From assembly GCA_020723845.1 (NCBI GenBank), contig DYIC01000001.1:7309-51294 (forward strand): a stretch of 43,986 nucleotides of DNA, read 5' to 3'. Origin of the DNA: Hydrogenophaga sp. Lineage in GTDB: Bacteria > Pseudomonadota > Gammaproteobacteria > Burkholderiales > Burkholderiaceae_C. Positions within the stretch are counted from its first letter, which is position 1. Each line of letters starts with the position of its first letter. The translations under genes and the position numbers were made by a program. This document shows, piece by piece, positions 8,592-23,548 of this stretch. The notes beneath the pieces were generated by a model, which made no database searches, was not told the DNA's origin, and saw only the letters and a program-made list of their open reading frames with translations.

Positions 8592-9148
8592 CGGGTCGTC
8601 CGCTTTCCTGGTCGGTCCTGGCGCTGGCTGTGCCGCTGGCGGCCTCGGGCCTGTTGTCCGGGTGCGCCGATGGCGAGCGTGACGACCTGAGCCAGTGGAT
8701 GGCGCAGCAGCGCGCGTCGGCGCAACCCAAGGTACCCGCCGTGCTGCCTCCGAGCAGTTTTACGCCTCAGGCGTATCTGGGCAGTGAGGCCGTATCGCCC
8801 TTCAGCGAAGAGCGCTTGACCCGCGTGCTGCGCAGTGACACATCGGCCGCGGCATCACGTCTGATCGAGGCCGAAATGCGGCGCCCGCGCGAGCCGCTGG
8901 AGGCGTTCCCGCTCGATGCGATGGTCATGGTCGGCCTGCTCGACAAAGGTGGCCGACGGGTGGCGTTGGTGCGGGTCAATGGCCTGCTGTATCAGGTCAG
9001 CGTGGGCACCCGTCTGGGGCAAAACTTCGGGCGGGTGACCGCCATTACCGAGAATCAAATCGCGCTGCGCGAGATCGTGCAAGACGCCACTGGCGAGTGG
9101 ATCGAGCGCACGGCGACCCTGCAGTTACAAGAAGGAACCGGTCCATGA
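8588..9148 (+). CDS. pilP: Type IV pilus lipoprotein PilP
   Basis: This 186-residue inner-membrane lipoprotein links PilNO to the PilQ secretin. A signal sequence ends in the lipobox LLSGC, with Cys26 as the acylation site. A disordered linker follows, then the HR-type beta domain with DAMVMVGLLDKGGRRVALVRVNGLLYQVSVGTRLGQNFGRV. It overlaps pilO by 4 bases upstream and pilQ by 4 bases downstream. Confidence 0.95.
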   Translation: MTGRPLSWSVLALAVPLAASGLLSGCADGERDDLSQWMAQQRASAQPKVPAVLPPSSFTPQAYLGSEAVSPFSEERLTRVLRSDTSAAASRLIEAEMRRPREPLEAFPLDAMVMVGLLDKGGRRVALVRVNGLLYQVSVGTRLGQNFGRVTAITENQIALREIVQDATGEWIERTATLQLQEGTGP

Positions 9149-11334
9149 CCTCGAGCCTCACAACCCGACACAACGCCCCCGGGCGATCGAGCGTGACGCG
9201 GGGGCTGCGCCGATGGGCGCCCTTCTTCGCCGTGGCCGCTGCCGCGCTACAGATGGGGTGGGCGCATGCGCAGGGCGCCATTCGGTCGGTCAGCGCCAAC
9301 CTCTCCGGTGGACTCGAGGTCGTTCGGATCGAAACCGCGGAACCGCTCAAGGAGCTGCCCGCCGCGTTCACCATCCAGACGCCGGCACGTATCGTGCTCG
9401 ACTTCCCCGGCGCCGTCAATGCCACGGGTCGCAGCACCATCGAGGTCAACCAGGGCAACCTGCGTTCGGTCAACCTGGTCGAGGCAAGCGGGCGCACGCG
9501 GCTGGTGCTCAACCTCAACCGCGCCGTTCCGTACGACACCGAGTTGCAGGGCAACGTGCTGGGCATCCGGTTGCAAAACCCGCCGGCGGTGGCTGGCACG
9601 GCGCCGTCGGCAGTCGGCGGCACCACCTTCGACGCGGGCAGTAGCGCCACCGGCATGGCCGCCCTCAACGATATCGACTTCCGGCGCGGCGACGAGAGCA
9701 CCGGGCGTGTGATCGTCGAGCTGGGCAACCCGCAGACCGGCGTCGACGTGCGCCAACAGGGGCGCAACCTGATGGTGGAGTTTTTGCGCACCACGCTGCC
9801 CGAAGGGCTGCGCCGACGGCTGGACGTGGCGGACTTCGGCACGCCGGTACGCATGATCACGGCGACCCAAGTCGGTGACCGTGTGCGCCTGTTGGTCGAG
9901 CCCGCCGGTGACTGGGAGCACAGTGCGTACCAGAGCGACAACCGGTTCGTGCTCGAGGTGCGGCCGGTCAAGGCCGATGCGAACAAGCTCGTCCAGGGGC
10001 CCAAATACAGCGGTGAGAAGTTGTCGCTGAATTTCCAGAATATCGACGTGCGCGCACTGCTGCAAGTGATCGCGGACTTCACCAACTTCAACATCATCAC
10101 GACCGACACCGTGCAGGGCAACCTCACGCTGCGCCTGAAAGACGTGCCGTGGGACCAAGCGCTGGACATCATTCTGGAGTCCAAAGCGCTGGGCATGACG
10201 CGCACAGGCAACGTCATTCGCGTCGCGCCCAAAAAGGAACTCGATGCCGAGGCCGTGGCGCAGCGCGAGGTCAACAAGAAACTCGAAGAGCTCGAACCCT
10301 TGCGCACCGAGGTATTCCGCCTCAATTTCGCGAAGGCGGAGGAGGTGGCCAACACCCTCAAGGACGCCACCGCCAGCGGTAGTGGTGACAACCGTGCCAC
10401 CAACCGCATCCTGTCGACCCGCGGGTCGGCGATCGCGGACGTGCGTACCAACCAGGTTTTCGTGACCGACGTCGCCGGTCGGCTGGAGTCGGTGCGTGAC
10501 TACATTCGCCGCGTGGACAGCCCCAAGCGGCAGGTGATGATTCAGGCGCGTATCGTCGAGGCGACGGAAGGGTTTGGCAAGTCACTGGGGGTCCGCCTCG
10601 GTGTTGGCGGGCAGCGTCTGGTTCTGGGATCTGTCGATGGCAGTCGCATCAATGCGAATGTGGGTGGGAGCTACAACCAAATCGGTGCATCGCCAAGCTC
10701 GCAAACCTTGTCCGGTAATCCGCCAGCGGCGATGGTCAACCTGCCTGCGCCCAACGCTTTGGCGACGGGTGCGGCAGTTCCAACGTTTGCAGCCTCCATC
10801 TTCAGCCCCAATGCCACTCGATTCCTAACGTTGGAGTTGTCGGCGCTCGAGTCGGATTCTCGTGGTCGGATCATCTCCAGCCCTCGGTTGGTGACGGGTG
10901 ACTTGAGTAAGTCCAAGATCAAACAGGGCGATCAACTCAAGCTCATCCTGCCTGGCGGCAACGACGCTGCCCCACGTGTAGAGACGGTCGATGCGAATTT
11001 GCAGCTCGACGTTGAGCCCCAGATCACTCCTAGTGGGAAAGTTTTGCTGAAACTCAATATCACAAAAAATCGTGTGCAAAGTTTGAGTGCGGCTGGGGCG
11101 AGTCTCGCAGTCAAAGAAATCAACACGGAGGTGATGGTCGACAATGGTGGTACCGTCATGATTGGTGGGATTTTTGAACAGGAAGAGTCCAATGATGTGG
11201 ATAAGGTTCCTGTCCTCGGCGATCTCCCCGGAATTGGTAATCTTTTCAAGGTGCGGGCCAACAAGGTGGAGAAAAAAGAGACGCTGATCTTCATTACTCC
11301 GGTCATTTTGGAAGGCCAGGATACCGCGCAGTGA
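9145..11334 (+). CDS. pilQ: Type IV pilus outer-membrane secretin PilQ
   Basis: This 729-residue secretin forms the outer-membrane channel for the pilus. A Sec signal ends near AHA-Q (residues 41-44). One AMIN domain (about 47-140) and a second AMIN-like segment follow, then the STN/N0 domain (SLNFQNIDVRALLQVIADFT), secretin N domains and the C-terminal gate (VPVLGDLPGIGNLFKVRANKVEKKETLIFITP). The ATG at 9145 has a good GAAGGAA site and overlaps the pilP stop. From about 10600 to the stop the DNA drops to roughly 45-53% GC in hand-counted lines, against about two thirds elsewhere, with A/T-ending codons. Confidence 0.96.
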   Translation: MTSSLTTRHNAPGRSSVTRGLRRWAPFFAVAAAALQMGWAHAQGAIRSVSANLSGGLEVVRIETAEPLKELPAAFTIQTPARIVLDFPGAVNATGRSTIEVNQGNLRSVNLVEASGRTRLVLNLNRAVPYDTELQGNVLGIRLQNPPAVAGTAPSAVGGTTFDAGSSATGMAALNDIDFRRGDESTGRVIVELGNPQTGVDVRQQGRNLMVEFLRTTLPEGLRRRLDVADFGTPVRMITATQVGDRVRLLVEPAGDWEHSAYQSDNRFVLEVRPVKADANKLVQGPKYSGEKLSLNFQNIDVRALLQVIADFTNFNIITTDTVQGNLTLRLKDVPWDQALDIILESKALGMTRTGNVIRVAPKKELDAEAVAQREVNKKLEELEPLRTEVFRLNFAKAEEVANTLKDATASGSGDNRATNRILSTRGSAIADVRTNQVFVTDVAGRLESVRDYIRRVDSPKRQVMIQARIVEATEGFGKSLGVRLGVGGQRLVLGSVDGSRINANVGGSYNQIGASPSSQTLSGNPPAAMVNLPAPNALATGAAVPTFAASIFSPNATRFLTLELSALESDSRGRIISSPRLVTGDLSKSKIKQGDQLKLILPGGNDAAPRVETVDANLQLDVEPQITPSGKVLLKLNITKNRVQSLSAAGASLAVKEINTEVMVDNGGTVMIGGIFEQEESNDVDKVPVLGDLPGIGNLFKVRANKVEKKETLIFITPVILEGQDTAQ

Positions 11335-11882
11335 TTCGATTGGTTTTGATTGGCCTGCCCGGCGCGGGCAAGACCACCGTCGGCCGCCAGCTCGCGCGGC
11401 GGCTGCAGGTGCCGTTTCTCGATTCCGACCAGGTGATCGAGGAGCGCATCGGCTGCAGCATTCGCGAATTTTTTGAGCGCGAGGGCGAGCAGGCCTTTCG
11501 CGACTTGGAGGAGGCGGTGATCGACGAGCTCACGCAGGGCGGGCCGTGCGTGCTGTCCACCGGTGGGGGGGCAGTGTTGCGGCCCGCGAACCGGCAGCGG
11601 CTGCGCGAGCGGGGGCGGGTGTTTTATCTGTGTTCGACCCCTGATGCCTTGATGCGCCGCCTGCGCCACGACCGCACACGCCCGCTGCTACAGGTGGCCG
11701 ATCCGGCGCGGCGGTTGCGCGAGCTGTATGTGGCGCGCGACCCGCTGTATCGCGAGACGGCGCATTACGTGATCGAGACGGGCCGCCCGTCGGTCGCCAC
11801 GCTGGTCAACACGATTTTGATGCAGCTGGAGTTGGGCGCCGATGCGGCTGTGCCGGATTCGGCCGCCGGCGCGGCCCGCTAA
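11331..11882 (+). CDS. aroK: Shikimate kinase
   Basis: This 183-residue P-loop kinase phosphorylates shikimate at the 3-hydroxyl in the aromatic amino-acid pathway. The Walker A motif GLPGAGKTT is at residues 8-16, [11 protein letters not shown] supplies the Mg2+/shikimate Asp, and [20 protein letters not shown] and RDPLYRETA follow. The GTG at 11331 overlaps the pilQ stop by 4 bases and places the P-loop normally. pilQ-aroK-aroB is the classical order in many proteobacteria. Confidence 0.96.
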   Translation: MIRLVLIGLPGAGKTTVGRQLARRLQVPFLDSDQVIEERIGCSIREFFEREGEQAFRDLEEAVIDELTQGGPCVLSTGGGAVLRPANRQRLRERGRVFYLCSTPDALMRRLRHDRTRPLLQVADPARRLRELYVARDPLYRETAHYVIETGRPSVATLVNTILMQLELGADAAVPDSAAGAAR

Positions 11883-11892
11883 ACTCGGGGGT

Positions 11893-13065
11893 ATGGTCGC
11901 CTCCCGTTCTTCCGTCGATCCGGCGCCGCCGGCCACCCTGTTGCACACGGTCACCATCGAGCTGGGTGAGCGCAGCTACCCGATATTCATTGGGCACGGC
12001 CTGCTCGACGATCCGCAGACCTGGGCCGGACTGCCGCGGGCCTCGACCGCGGTCGTGGTCAGCAATGAGATCGTCGCGCCGCTGTACGCGGCGCGGCTGC
12101 GCGCGGCGCTCGCGCCGCACTATGCCCGCGTGCTGGAGGTCGTGCTGCCCGATGGCGAGGCGACCAAGGATTGGGCGACGCTGAACCGGATTTTCGATGC
12201 GCTGCTCACGCACGGGTGCGATCGCAAAACCGTGCTGTTGGCGTTGGGCGGGGGCGTCGTCGGCGACATGACCGGTTTTGCCGCCGCCTGCTACATGCGC
12301 GGGGTGCCGTTCGTGCAGGTGCCCACGACGCTGCTGGCGCAGGTGGATTCGTCGGTGGGCGGCAAGACCGCGATCAACCACCCGTTGGGCAAAAACATGA
12401 TCGGCGCCTTTTATCAGCCGGTCCGGGTGGTGTGCGACCTGGCGACGTTGGCGACGCTGCCCGAGCGCGAGTACTGCGCCGGCCTGGCGGAGGTGATCAA
12501 ATACGGGCCGATCCACGACTCCGTGTTTTTGGACTGGATCGAGGCCCACATCGAGGCGTTGCGCTCGCGCGAGCCGGCGATCGTGGCCCACGCGGTGCGC
12601 CGCAGTTGCGAGATCAAGGCGGCCGTGGTCGGGCAGGACGAGCGCGAGTCGGGCCTGCGAGCGATCCTCAATTTTGGGCATACCTTCGGTCACGCGATCG
12701 AGGCCGGACTGGGCTATGGCCAGTGGTTGCACGGCGAGGCGGTGGGCTGCGGCATGGTGATGGCCGCCGTGCTGTCTCAGCGGCTGGGCTTGGTGTCGCC
12801 AGCGTATGTCGAGCGGCTGACGCGCCTTGTCGCGGCGGCGGGGCTGCCCACACGCGCGCCGGTGCTGGCGCCCGACAACGCGGCGCGCTACCTGTCGCTG
12901 ATGCGCGTGGACAAAAAGGCCGAGGCGGGCGAGATCCGCTTCGTCGTTGTCGATGAGCGCGGCCAGGCGTTCGTGCGTGCGGTGCCCGACGCGGTGGTGG
13001 CCGAAGTGATCGAGGCCTGCGCGGCGGGTGGAGGCGACACCGATGCTGGCACCCTACGCGTGTGA
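11893..13065 (+). CDS. aroB: 3-dehydroquinate synthase
   Basis: This 390-residue NAD-dependent enzyme converts DAHP to 3-dehydroquinate, the second step of the shikimate pathway. The glycine-rich [51 protein letters not shown] and the metal-binding [11 protein letters not shown] and LHGEAVG motifs are present. The ATG at 11893, ten bases after aroK, is preferred over an upstream ATG inside aroK. The 3' end overlaps dgt by 23 bases. Confidence 0.97.
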   Translation: MVASRSSVDPAPPATLLHTVTIELGERSYPIFIGHGLLDDPQTWAGLPRASTAVVVSNEIVAPLYAARLRAALAPHYARVLEVVLPDGEATKDWATLNRIFDALLTHGCDRKTVLLALGGGVVGDMTGFAAACYMRGVPFVQVPTTLLAQVDSSVGGKTAINHPLGKNMIGAFYQPVRVVCDLATLATLPEREYCAGLAEVIKYGPIHDSVFLDWIEAHIEALRSREPAIVAHAVRRSCEIKAAVVGQDERESGLRAILNFGHTFGHAIEAGLGYGQWLHGEAVGCGMVMAAVLSQRLGLVSPAYVERLTRLVAAAGLPTRAPVLAPDNAARYLSLMRVDKKAEAGEIRFVVVDERGQAFVRAVPDAVVAEVIEACAAGGGDTDAGTLRV

Positions 13066-14218
13066 TCCGGCACGCAGTCGCGGCCGCCGTCACCCCGAGC
13101 CGGCGGCGCCGACGCGCAACGATTTTCAGCGCGACCGGGATCGCGTCATTCACTCGACCGCGTTTCGGCGCCTGGTGTACAAAACCCAGGTCTTCCTCAA
13201 CCACGAGGGCGACCTGTTTCGCACGCGGCTGACCCATTCGCTGGAGGTGGCGCAGCTCGGGCGCAGCATCGCTCGGCCGCTGGGGCTGCACGAGGATTTG
13301 GTGGAGGCGATCGCGCTCGCGCACGACCTGGGTCACACCCCGTTTGGGCACGCGGGGCAAGACGCGCTCAACGCCTGCCTGCACGAGGACACGGGCCCAG
13401 CGGCGCTGGAGCCACCCGGCGAGGACGAGCCGTATGGCGGCTTCGAGCACAACCTGCAGAGCCTGCGCGTGGTGGATGCGCTGGAGGAGCGCTACCCGGA
13501 CTTCGACGGCCTGAACCTGTGCTTCGAAACACGCGAGGGCATCCTCAAGCACTGCTCCCGCGCCAACGCCCAGTGGCTGGAGGCGCGCGAGCCCGGCGGC
13601 GTAGGGGCCCGCTTTCTGCGCGGGCAATCGCCGTCGCTGGAGGCGCAGTTGGCCAACGTGGCCGACGAGATTGCCTACAACGCGCACGACATCGACGACG
13701 GCGTGCGCAGCGGGCTGCTGACGCTGGAGCAGCTGGAGGCGGTGGCGCTGTTCGACCACCACCGGCGTGCTGCCTTGGCCGATCATCCACGGCTACAGGG
13801 CCGGCGGTTGCTCTACGAGACGATCCGCCGCATGCTCAGTGCCCAGGTGTACGATGTGATCGACGCCACGCGGCAGGCGTTGCGCGAGGCCGACGTCCGC
13901 TCGCTCGACGACGTGCGATCGCGCGCGCCCCTGCTGGGCTTTTCGCCCGCGATGCGCGAGGCGTCCGCCGCCCTCAAGCGGTTTTTGCTCACGCACTTGT
14001 ATCGCCATCCCCAGGTGTTGGAGACGACCGGACGGGCGCGGCGTATCGTGGCTGATCTGTACCAGGCCTATTGCGCCGATCCGTCGCTGCTGCCAACGGG
14101 TGCCCGGCGCGCCGGGCTGTCGCTGCGGCGGCAGGTGGCGGACTACATCGCCGGCATGACCGACCGGTTTGCGATCCGTGAACACGAGCGCCTGACCGGC
14201 GAGCGGCTGTTTACCTGA
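13043..14218 (+). CDS. dgt: Deoxyguanosinetriphosphate triphosphohydrolase-like protein
   Basis: This 391-residue HD-domain enzyme belongs to the type 2 dGTPase-like group, which hydrolyses dNTPs to nucleosides and triphosphate. [12 protein letters not shown] (His65), the HD pair His94-Asp95 in [15 protein letters not shown], and [12 protein letters not shown] supply the metal ligands. The ATG at 13043, ten bases after a GGTGGAGG stretch, is chosen; an in-frame GTG at 13028 is an alternative. Substrate preference cannot be read from the sequence. Confidence 0.93.
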   Translation: MLAPYACDPARSRGRRHPEPAAPTRNDFQRDRDRVIHSTAFRRLVYKTQVFLNHEGDLFRTRLTHSLEVAQLGRSIARPLGLHEDLVEAIALAHDLGHTPFGHAGQDALNACLHEDTGPAALEPPGEDEPYGGFEHNLQSLRVVDALEERYPDFDGLNLCFETREGILKHCSRANAQWLEAREPGGVGARFLRGQSPSLEAQLANVADEIAYNAHDIDDGVRSGLLTLEQLEAVALFDHHRRAALADHPRLQGRRLLYETIRRMLSAQVYDVIDATRQALREADVRSLDDVRSRAPLLGFSPAMREASAALKRFLLTHLYRHPQVLETTGRARRIVADLYQAYCADPSLLPTGARRAGLSLRRQVADYIAGMTDRFAIREHERLTGERLFT

Positions 14219-14236
14219 CGCACGGAGCCCGGCGAC

Positions 14237-14974
14237 ATGGCACGCTTGCCCCGGCTGGCGGTGACGGACGCGGCCCATCTGGTGGTGTGGCGCGGGCACA
14301 ACGGGCAGCCCGTCTTTGTCGACGACGACGACCGCCAAGCGTGGCTGGCGTCGATGGCGGAGGGCGCGGTGCGCGAGGGCGTGGAGTGGCATGGCCACGC
14401 GTTGCTGGTGTCGGCCCTGTGGATGCTAGCCACCCCGCGCCGCGAGGGTGCCTTGTCGCGCTGGATGCAGGCGCTCGGGCGAACGTATGTGCGCCGCTTC
14501 AACCAGCGCCATGGGCGGCGCGGCACCCTGTGGGACGGTCGCTACCGGGCGGCGGTGCTGGCGCCCGACTGGGTGCTGCCGGCATTGGTCTTTTTGGACC
14601 AGGAGCCGGTGAGCGAGGGATTGGCCGCCACGCCGGAGGCCTGGCCTTGGTCGAGCCATCGCCATTACATGGGCGCCGAGCCACAGCGGGCCGTGACACC
14701 CCCCGCTGCTTGGTGGTCGCTGGGCGACACGCCGTTCGCGCGCGAAGCGGCCTACCGCCGCCTGGTGCAGGAGGGGTTGTGCCGGCAGCAGGCGCAGCGC
14801 CTGCGCGAGGCCGCTCTCAAGGGGTGGCCGGTAGGGGATGCCACCTTTTTGGCGGCGTTGCAGGCCCAGACTGGCCGCCGCACCGAACCGGCGCGGCCTG
14901 GGCGCCCACGCAAGGTGGTCAATGATCTGTCCCCAAATAATTACGAGAAGGCTGCGGTGTCAATGAAATTGTGA
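14237..14974 (+). CDS. RayT-type (REP-associated) tyrosine transposase relative with degraded HUH motif
   Basis: This 245-residue protein is recognisable as a REP-associated Y1 transposase. It has the start MARLPRL, HLVVWRGHNGQPVF, the tyrosine helix MQALGRTYVRRFN, GTLWDGRYRAA, WSSHRHYMG and the C-terminal basic RPGRPRK. The metal-binding HUH motif, normally NHVHLL before TP, reads SALWML here, so both histidines are gone. Cleavage by the normal chemistry is therefore unlikely, although the frame is fully open. The last 20 or so codons run into REP-like repeats and are not family sequence. It lies 18 bases after dgt. It may be a decaying gene or a domesticated DNA-binding protein. Confidence 0.8.
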   Translation: MARLPRLAVTDAAHLVVWRGHNGQPVFVDDDDRQAWLASMAEGAVREGVEWHGHALLVSALWMLATPRREGALSRWMQALGRTYVRRFNQRHGRRGTLWDGRYRAAVLAPDWVLPALVFLDQEPVSEGLAATPEAWPWSSHRHYMGAEPQRAVTPPAAWWSLGDTPFAREAAYRRLVQEGLCRQQAQRLREAALKGWPVGDATFLAALQAQTGRRTEPARPGRPRKVVNDLSPNNYEKAAVSMKL

Positions 14975-14990
14975 TCTGACCCCAAAAAAA
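14918..14990 (+). repeat. Two imperfect REP-like direct repeats at the RayT 3' end
   Basis: GTCAATGA...GATCTGTCCCCAAA (14918-14937) is repeated as GTCAATGA...GATCTGACCCCAAA (14959-14987), the second copy with 8 extra bases inside. The two GATCTGnCCCC cores start 49 bases apart. The second copy contains the stop codon of the RayT-like gene. A TCTGACCCC core beside a RayT gene fits a remnant of its cognate REP element; that link is my inference. Confidence 0.45.
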
Positions 14991-14994
14991 GTGC

Positions 14995-15023
14995 TTGCCC
15001 GTTATGCTGCAATGCACTATCCT
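14995..15023 (+). promoter_or_regulatory. Candidate sigma-70 promoter of gltBD
   Basis: TTGCCC (14995-15000) and TATCCT (15018-15023) are separated by 17 bases, each matching 4 of 6 consensus positions. The predicted start near 15030 would give a leader of about 35 bases, with AAGGAG at 15053-15058 in front of the GTG. It begins right after the REP-like repeat. Confidence 0.45.
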
Positions 15024-15064
15024 GTGGCCCTTCGTCTTTCGTCAACCCGGCCAAGGAGTCAGGC

Positions 15065-19852
<4,788 letters not shown>

Positions 19853-19889
19853 AGGCGGCGCCGTTCATCGACTGACGAGGCAATCGATC

Positions 19890-21356
<1,467 letters not shown>

Positions 21357-21381
21357 CGCGCAAGCCCGCGATCGCGCCCGT

Positions 21382-21411
21382 GCGACGCGCTTGCGGGTTA
21401 TCCCGTATGAT
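21382..21411 (+). promoter_or_regulatory. Weak candidate promoter upstream of mlaF
   Basis: TATGAT (21406-21411) matches 5 of 6 of the -10 consensus. GCGACG 18 bases upstream is a poor -35. It falls in the 96-base gap between gltD and mlaF, where a promoter for the long mla-to-his gene run would be expected. Confidence 0.3.
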
Positions 21412-21415
21412 TCGG

Positions 21416-21446
21416 CAGCCGGAGCCACCGGCTGTTGTCATTTTTT
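21416..21446 (+). terminator. Hairpin with delayed T-run between gltD and mlaF
   Basis: CAGCCGG (21416-21422) and CCGGCTG (21428-21434) form a 7-bp stem with a 5-base loop. A run of six T follows at 21441-21446, starting six bases after the stem. It could end gltBD transcripts. It could also be the 5' stem of the mlaF leader, since the mlaF ATG is only six bases after the T-run. Confidence 0.35.
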
Positions 21447-21452
21447 GCATCC

Positions 21453-22277
21453 ATGATCGAGTCCCCCCTCGTCGAGCTGCGCCGCGTCACCTTCGGGTAC
21501 GGGGATGGGCGTCCCGTGCTCGACGACGTGAGCTTGCACGTGCCCCGTGGCAAGGTCACCGTGCTGATTGGAACCTCGGGTGGGGGCAAGACGACGCTGC
21601 TGCGGCTCATCGGTGGGCAGTTGCGGGCCCGCAGCGGCCAGGTGCTGTTCGACGGACAAGACGTCGGCGCGCTCGACCGCGACGGTCTGTACGCGGTGCG
21701 GCGGCGCATGGGCATGCTGTTTCAGTTCGGCGCGCTCTTTACCGACATGTCGGTCTTCGACAACGTGGCCTTTCCGCTGCGCGAGCACACCCGGCTGTCG
21801 GAGCCGCTGATTCGCGACATCGTGCTCATGAAGCTGCACGCCGTCGGTTTGCGCGGCGCGCGCGACCTGATGCCGGGCGAACTCTCCGGCGGCATGGCGC
21901 GCCGCGTGGCGCTGGCGCGCGCCATCGCGCTCGATCCAGAACTCATCATGTACGACGAGCCGTTTTCGGGCTTGGACCCGATCTCGTTGGGCACGGCTGC
22001 GCGGCTGATTCGGCAGCTCAACGACACGCTGGGGCTGACGAGCATCATGGTCTCGCACGAGCTGGAGTCCACCTTCGCGGTGGCCGACCACATCATCGTG
22101 CTGGCCAACGGGCGCGTGGCGATGCAGGGCACGCCAGACGAGGTGCGGCACAGCGAGGACCCGCTCATTCGCCAGTACGTGACCGCGTCGCCCGACGGCC
22201 CGGTGCGTTTTCACTATCCGGCCGTTTCGGTGGCCGAGGATTTCGGCCCCACGCTGCGGGGAGGGCGACGGGCATGA
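21453..22277 (+). CDS. mlaF: Phospholipid ABC transporter ATP-binding protein MlaF
   Basis: This 274-residue ABC ATPase powers the MlaFEDB complex, which moves phospholipids between MlaC and the inner membrane. Walker A is GTSGGGKTT (40-48), the signature is LSGGMARRVALARAI and Walker B is LIMYDEPFSGLDP. The ATG at 21453 is chosen over an in-frame TTG at 21435, because MIESPLVELRRV is the conserved start. It overlaps mlaE by 4 bases (ATGA). Confidence 0.95.
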   Translation: MIESPLVELRRVTFGYGDGRPVLDDVSLHVPRGKVTVLIGTSGGGKTTLLRLIGGQLRARSGQVLFDGQDVGALDRDGLYAVRRRMGMLFQFGALFTDMSVFDNVAFPLREHTRLSEPLIRDIVLMKLHAVGLRGARDLMPGELSGGMARRVALARAIALDPELIMYDEPFSGLDPISLGTAARLIRQLNDTLGLTSIMVSHELESTFAVADHIIVLANGRVAMQGTPDEVRHSEDPLIRQYVTASPDGPVRFHYPAVSVAEDFGPTLRGGRRA

Positions 22278-23056
22278 AAGGGTGGCATCCCGCCGATATC
22301 GGCTTTGCCGTGCGCGCCAAACTGGCCGACCTGGGGCTGGGCGCGCGGTTGTTCGTGCGCCTGTTGCTGGGCACGTGGGCGAGTTGGCGGCGCTTCGGGC
22401 TGATCCGCGACCAGATTCACTTCTTGGGCAACTATTCGCTGTCGATCATCGCGGTCTCGGGGCTCTTCGTGGGTTTCGTCTTTGGGCTGCAGGGCTACTA
22501 CACGCTGCAGCGCTACGGCTCGTCCGAGGCGCTGGGCCTGCTCGTGACGTTGAGCCTGGTGCGCGAGCTGGGGCCCGTGGTCACCGCGCTGCTGTTCGCC
22601 GGGCGGGCCGGCACCTCGCTGACCGCCGAGATCGGCCTGATGAAGGCCGGCGAGCAGTTGAGCGTCATGGAAATGATGGCGGTGGATCCCATCGACCGCG
22701 TGCTTGCGCCGCGGTTTTGGGGCGGGGTCATCGTCATGCCGCTGCTGGCGGCGGTCTTCAGCGCCATGGGGATCATCGGTGGCTGGGTGGTCGGGGTACT
22801 CATGATCGGGGTCGACGGCGGCGCGTTCTGGAGCCAGATCCAAGGCGGTGTCGACGTGTGGGCCGACGTCGGCAATGGCATGATCAAGAGCGTGGTGTTC
22901 GGCATCGCGGTGACGTTCATTGCCCTGCTGCAGGGGTTCGAATCGCACCCGACGCCCGAAGGGGTGTCGCGCGCCACCACGCGCACGGTGGTCATGGCGT
23001 CGCTGACGGTGCTGGGCTTGGATTTCATCCTGACGGCGATGATGTTCACCATCTGA
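22274..23056 (+). CDS. mlaE: Phospholipid ABC transporter permease MlaE
   Basis: This 260-residue MlaE/YrbE permease has the amphipathic N-terminal helix, about five membrane helices and the conserved LVRELGPVVTALLFAGRAGTSLTAEIGLMKAGEQLSVMEMM loop that contacts MlaF. It continues WGGVIVMPLLAAVFSAMG and ends FILTAMMFTI. The start overlaps mlaF. Confidence 0.95.
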   Translation: MKGWHPADIGFAVRAKLADLGLGARLFVRLLLGTWASWRRFGLIRDQIHFLGNYSLSIIAVSGLFVGFVFGLQGYYTLQRYGSSEALGLLVTLSLVRELGPVVTALLFAGRAGTSLTAEIGLMKAGEQLSVMEMMAVDPIDRVLAPRFWGGVIVMPLLAAVFSAMGIIGGWVVGVLMIGVDGGAFWSQIQGGVDVWADVGNGMIKSVVFGIAVTFIALLQGFESHPTPEGVSRATTRTVVMASLTVLGLDFILTAMMFTI

Positions 23057-23077
23057 CTGAGCGAGGAACGTGGAGTG

Positions 23078-23548
23078 ATGCAGCGATCCAAAATCGACGT
23101 GTGGGTGGGGCTGTTCGTGCTGATCGGGGCGGTAGCCATCCTTTTTTTGGCCCTGCAGGCCGCCAACCTGTTGAACCTGAGCTTCAACCCCACCTACCGC
23201 GTCACGGCGACGTTCGACAACGTCGGCTCGCTCAAGCCCAAGGCGGCGGTGCGCAGCGCCGGTGTGGTGGTGGGGCGGGTGGAGTCGATCGCGTTCGACG
23301 ACCAGACCTACCAGGCGCGCGTGGTGCTGGCGCTCGAATCGCGGTATGCTTTCCCGAAGGACAGCTCGCTCAAGATTCTGACCAGCGGCCTGCTGGGCGA
23401 GCAGTATGTGGGGATCGAGCCCGGCGGCGCGGACGCCAACCTGTCCGAAGGTGACGTGGTTACCCACACCCAGTCGGCCGTGGTGCTGGAAAACCTGATC
23501 GGTCAATTCCTCTTCAACAAGGCCGCCGAAGCGGGAGGTGCACAATGA
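23078..23548 (+). CDS. mlaD: Mla substrate-binding MCE protein MlaD
   Basis: This 156-residue MCE-domain protein has one N-terminal membrane helix (VWVGLFVLIGAVAILFLAL) and a single MCE domain (about 40-115) with VGSLKPKAAVRSAGVVVGRVESI and GLLGEQYVGIEPG. MlaD forms a hexameric ring that channels lipids between MlaC and MlaE. The ATG at 23078 is preferred over an overlapping GTG at 23075. It overlaps mlaA by 4 bases. Confidence 0.95.
   Translation: MQRSKIDVWVGLFVLIGAVAILFLALQAANLLNLSFNPTYRVTATFDNVGSLKPKAAVRSAGVVVGRVESIAFDDQTYQARVVLALESRYAFPKDSSLKILTSGLLGEQYVGIEPGGADANLSEGDVVTHTQSAVVLENLIGQFLFNKAAEAGGAQ

Noticed and set aside
22214-23545. 443-codon minus-strand frame opposite mlaE-mlaD
   Set aside because: His/Gln/Arg-rich shadow composition; mlaE and mlaD on the plus strand are clear.
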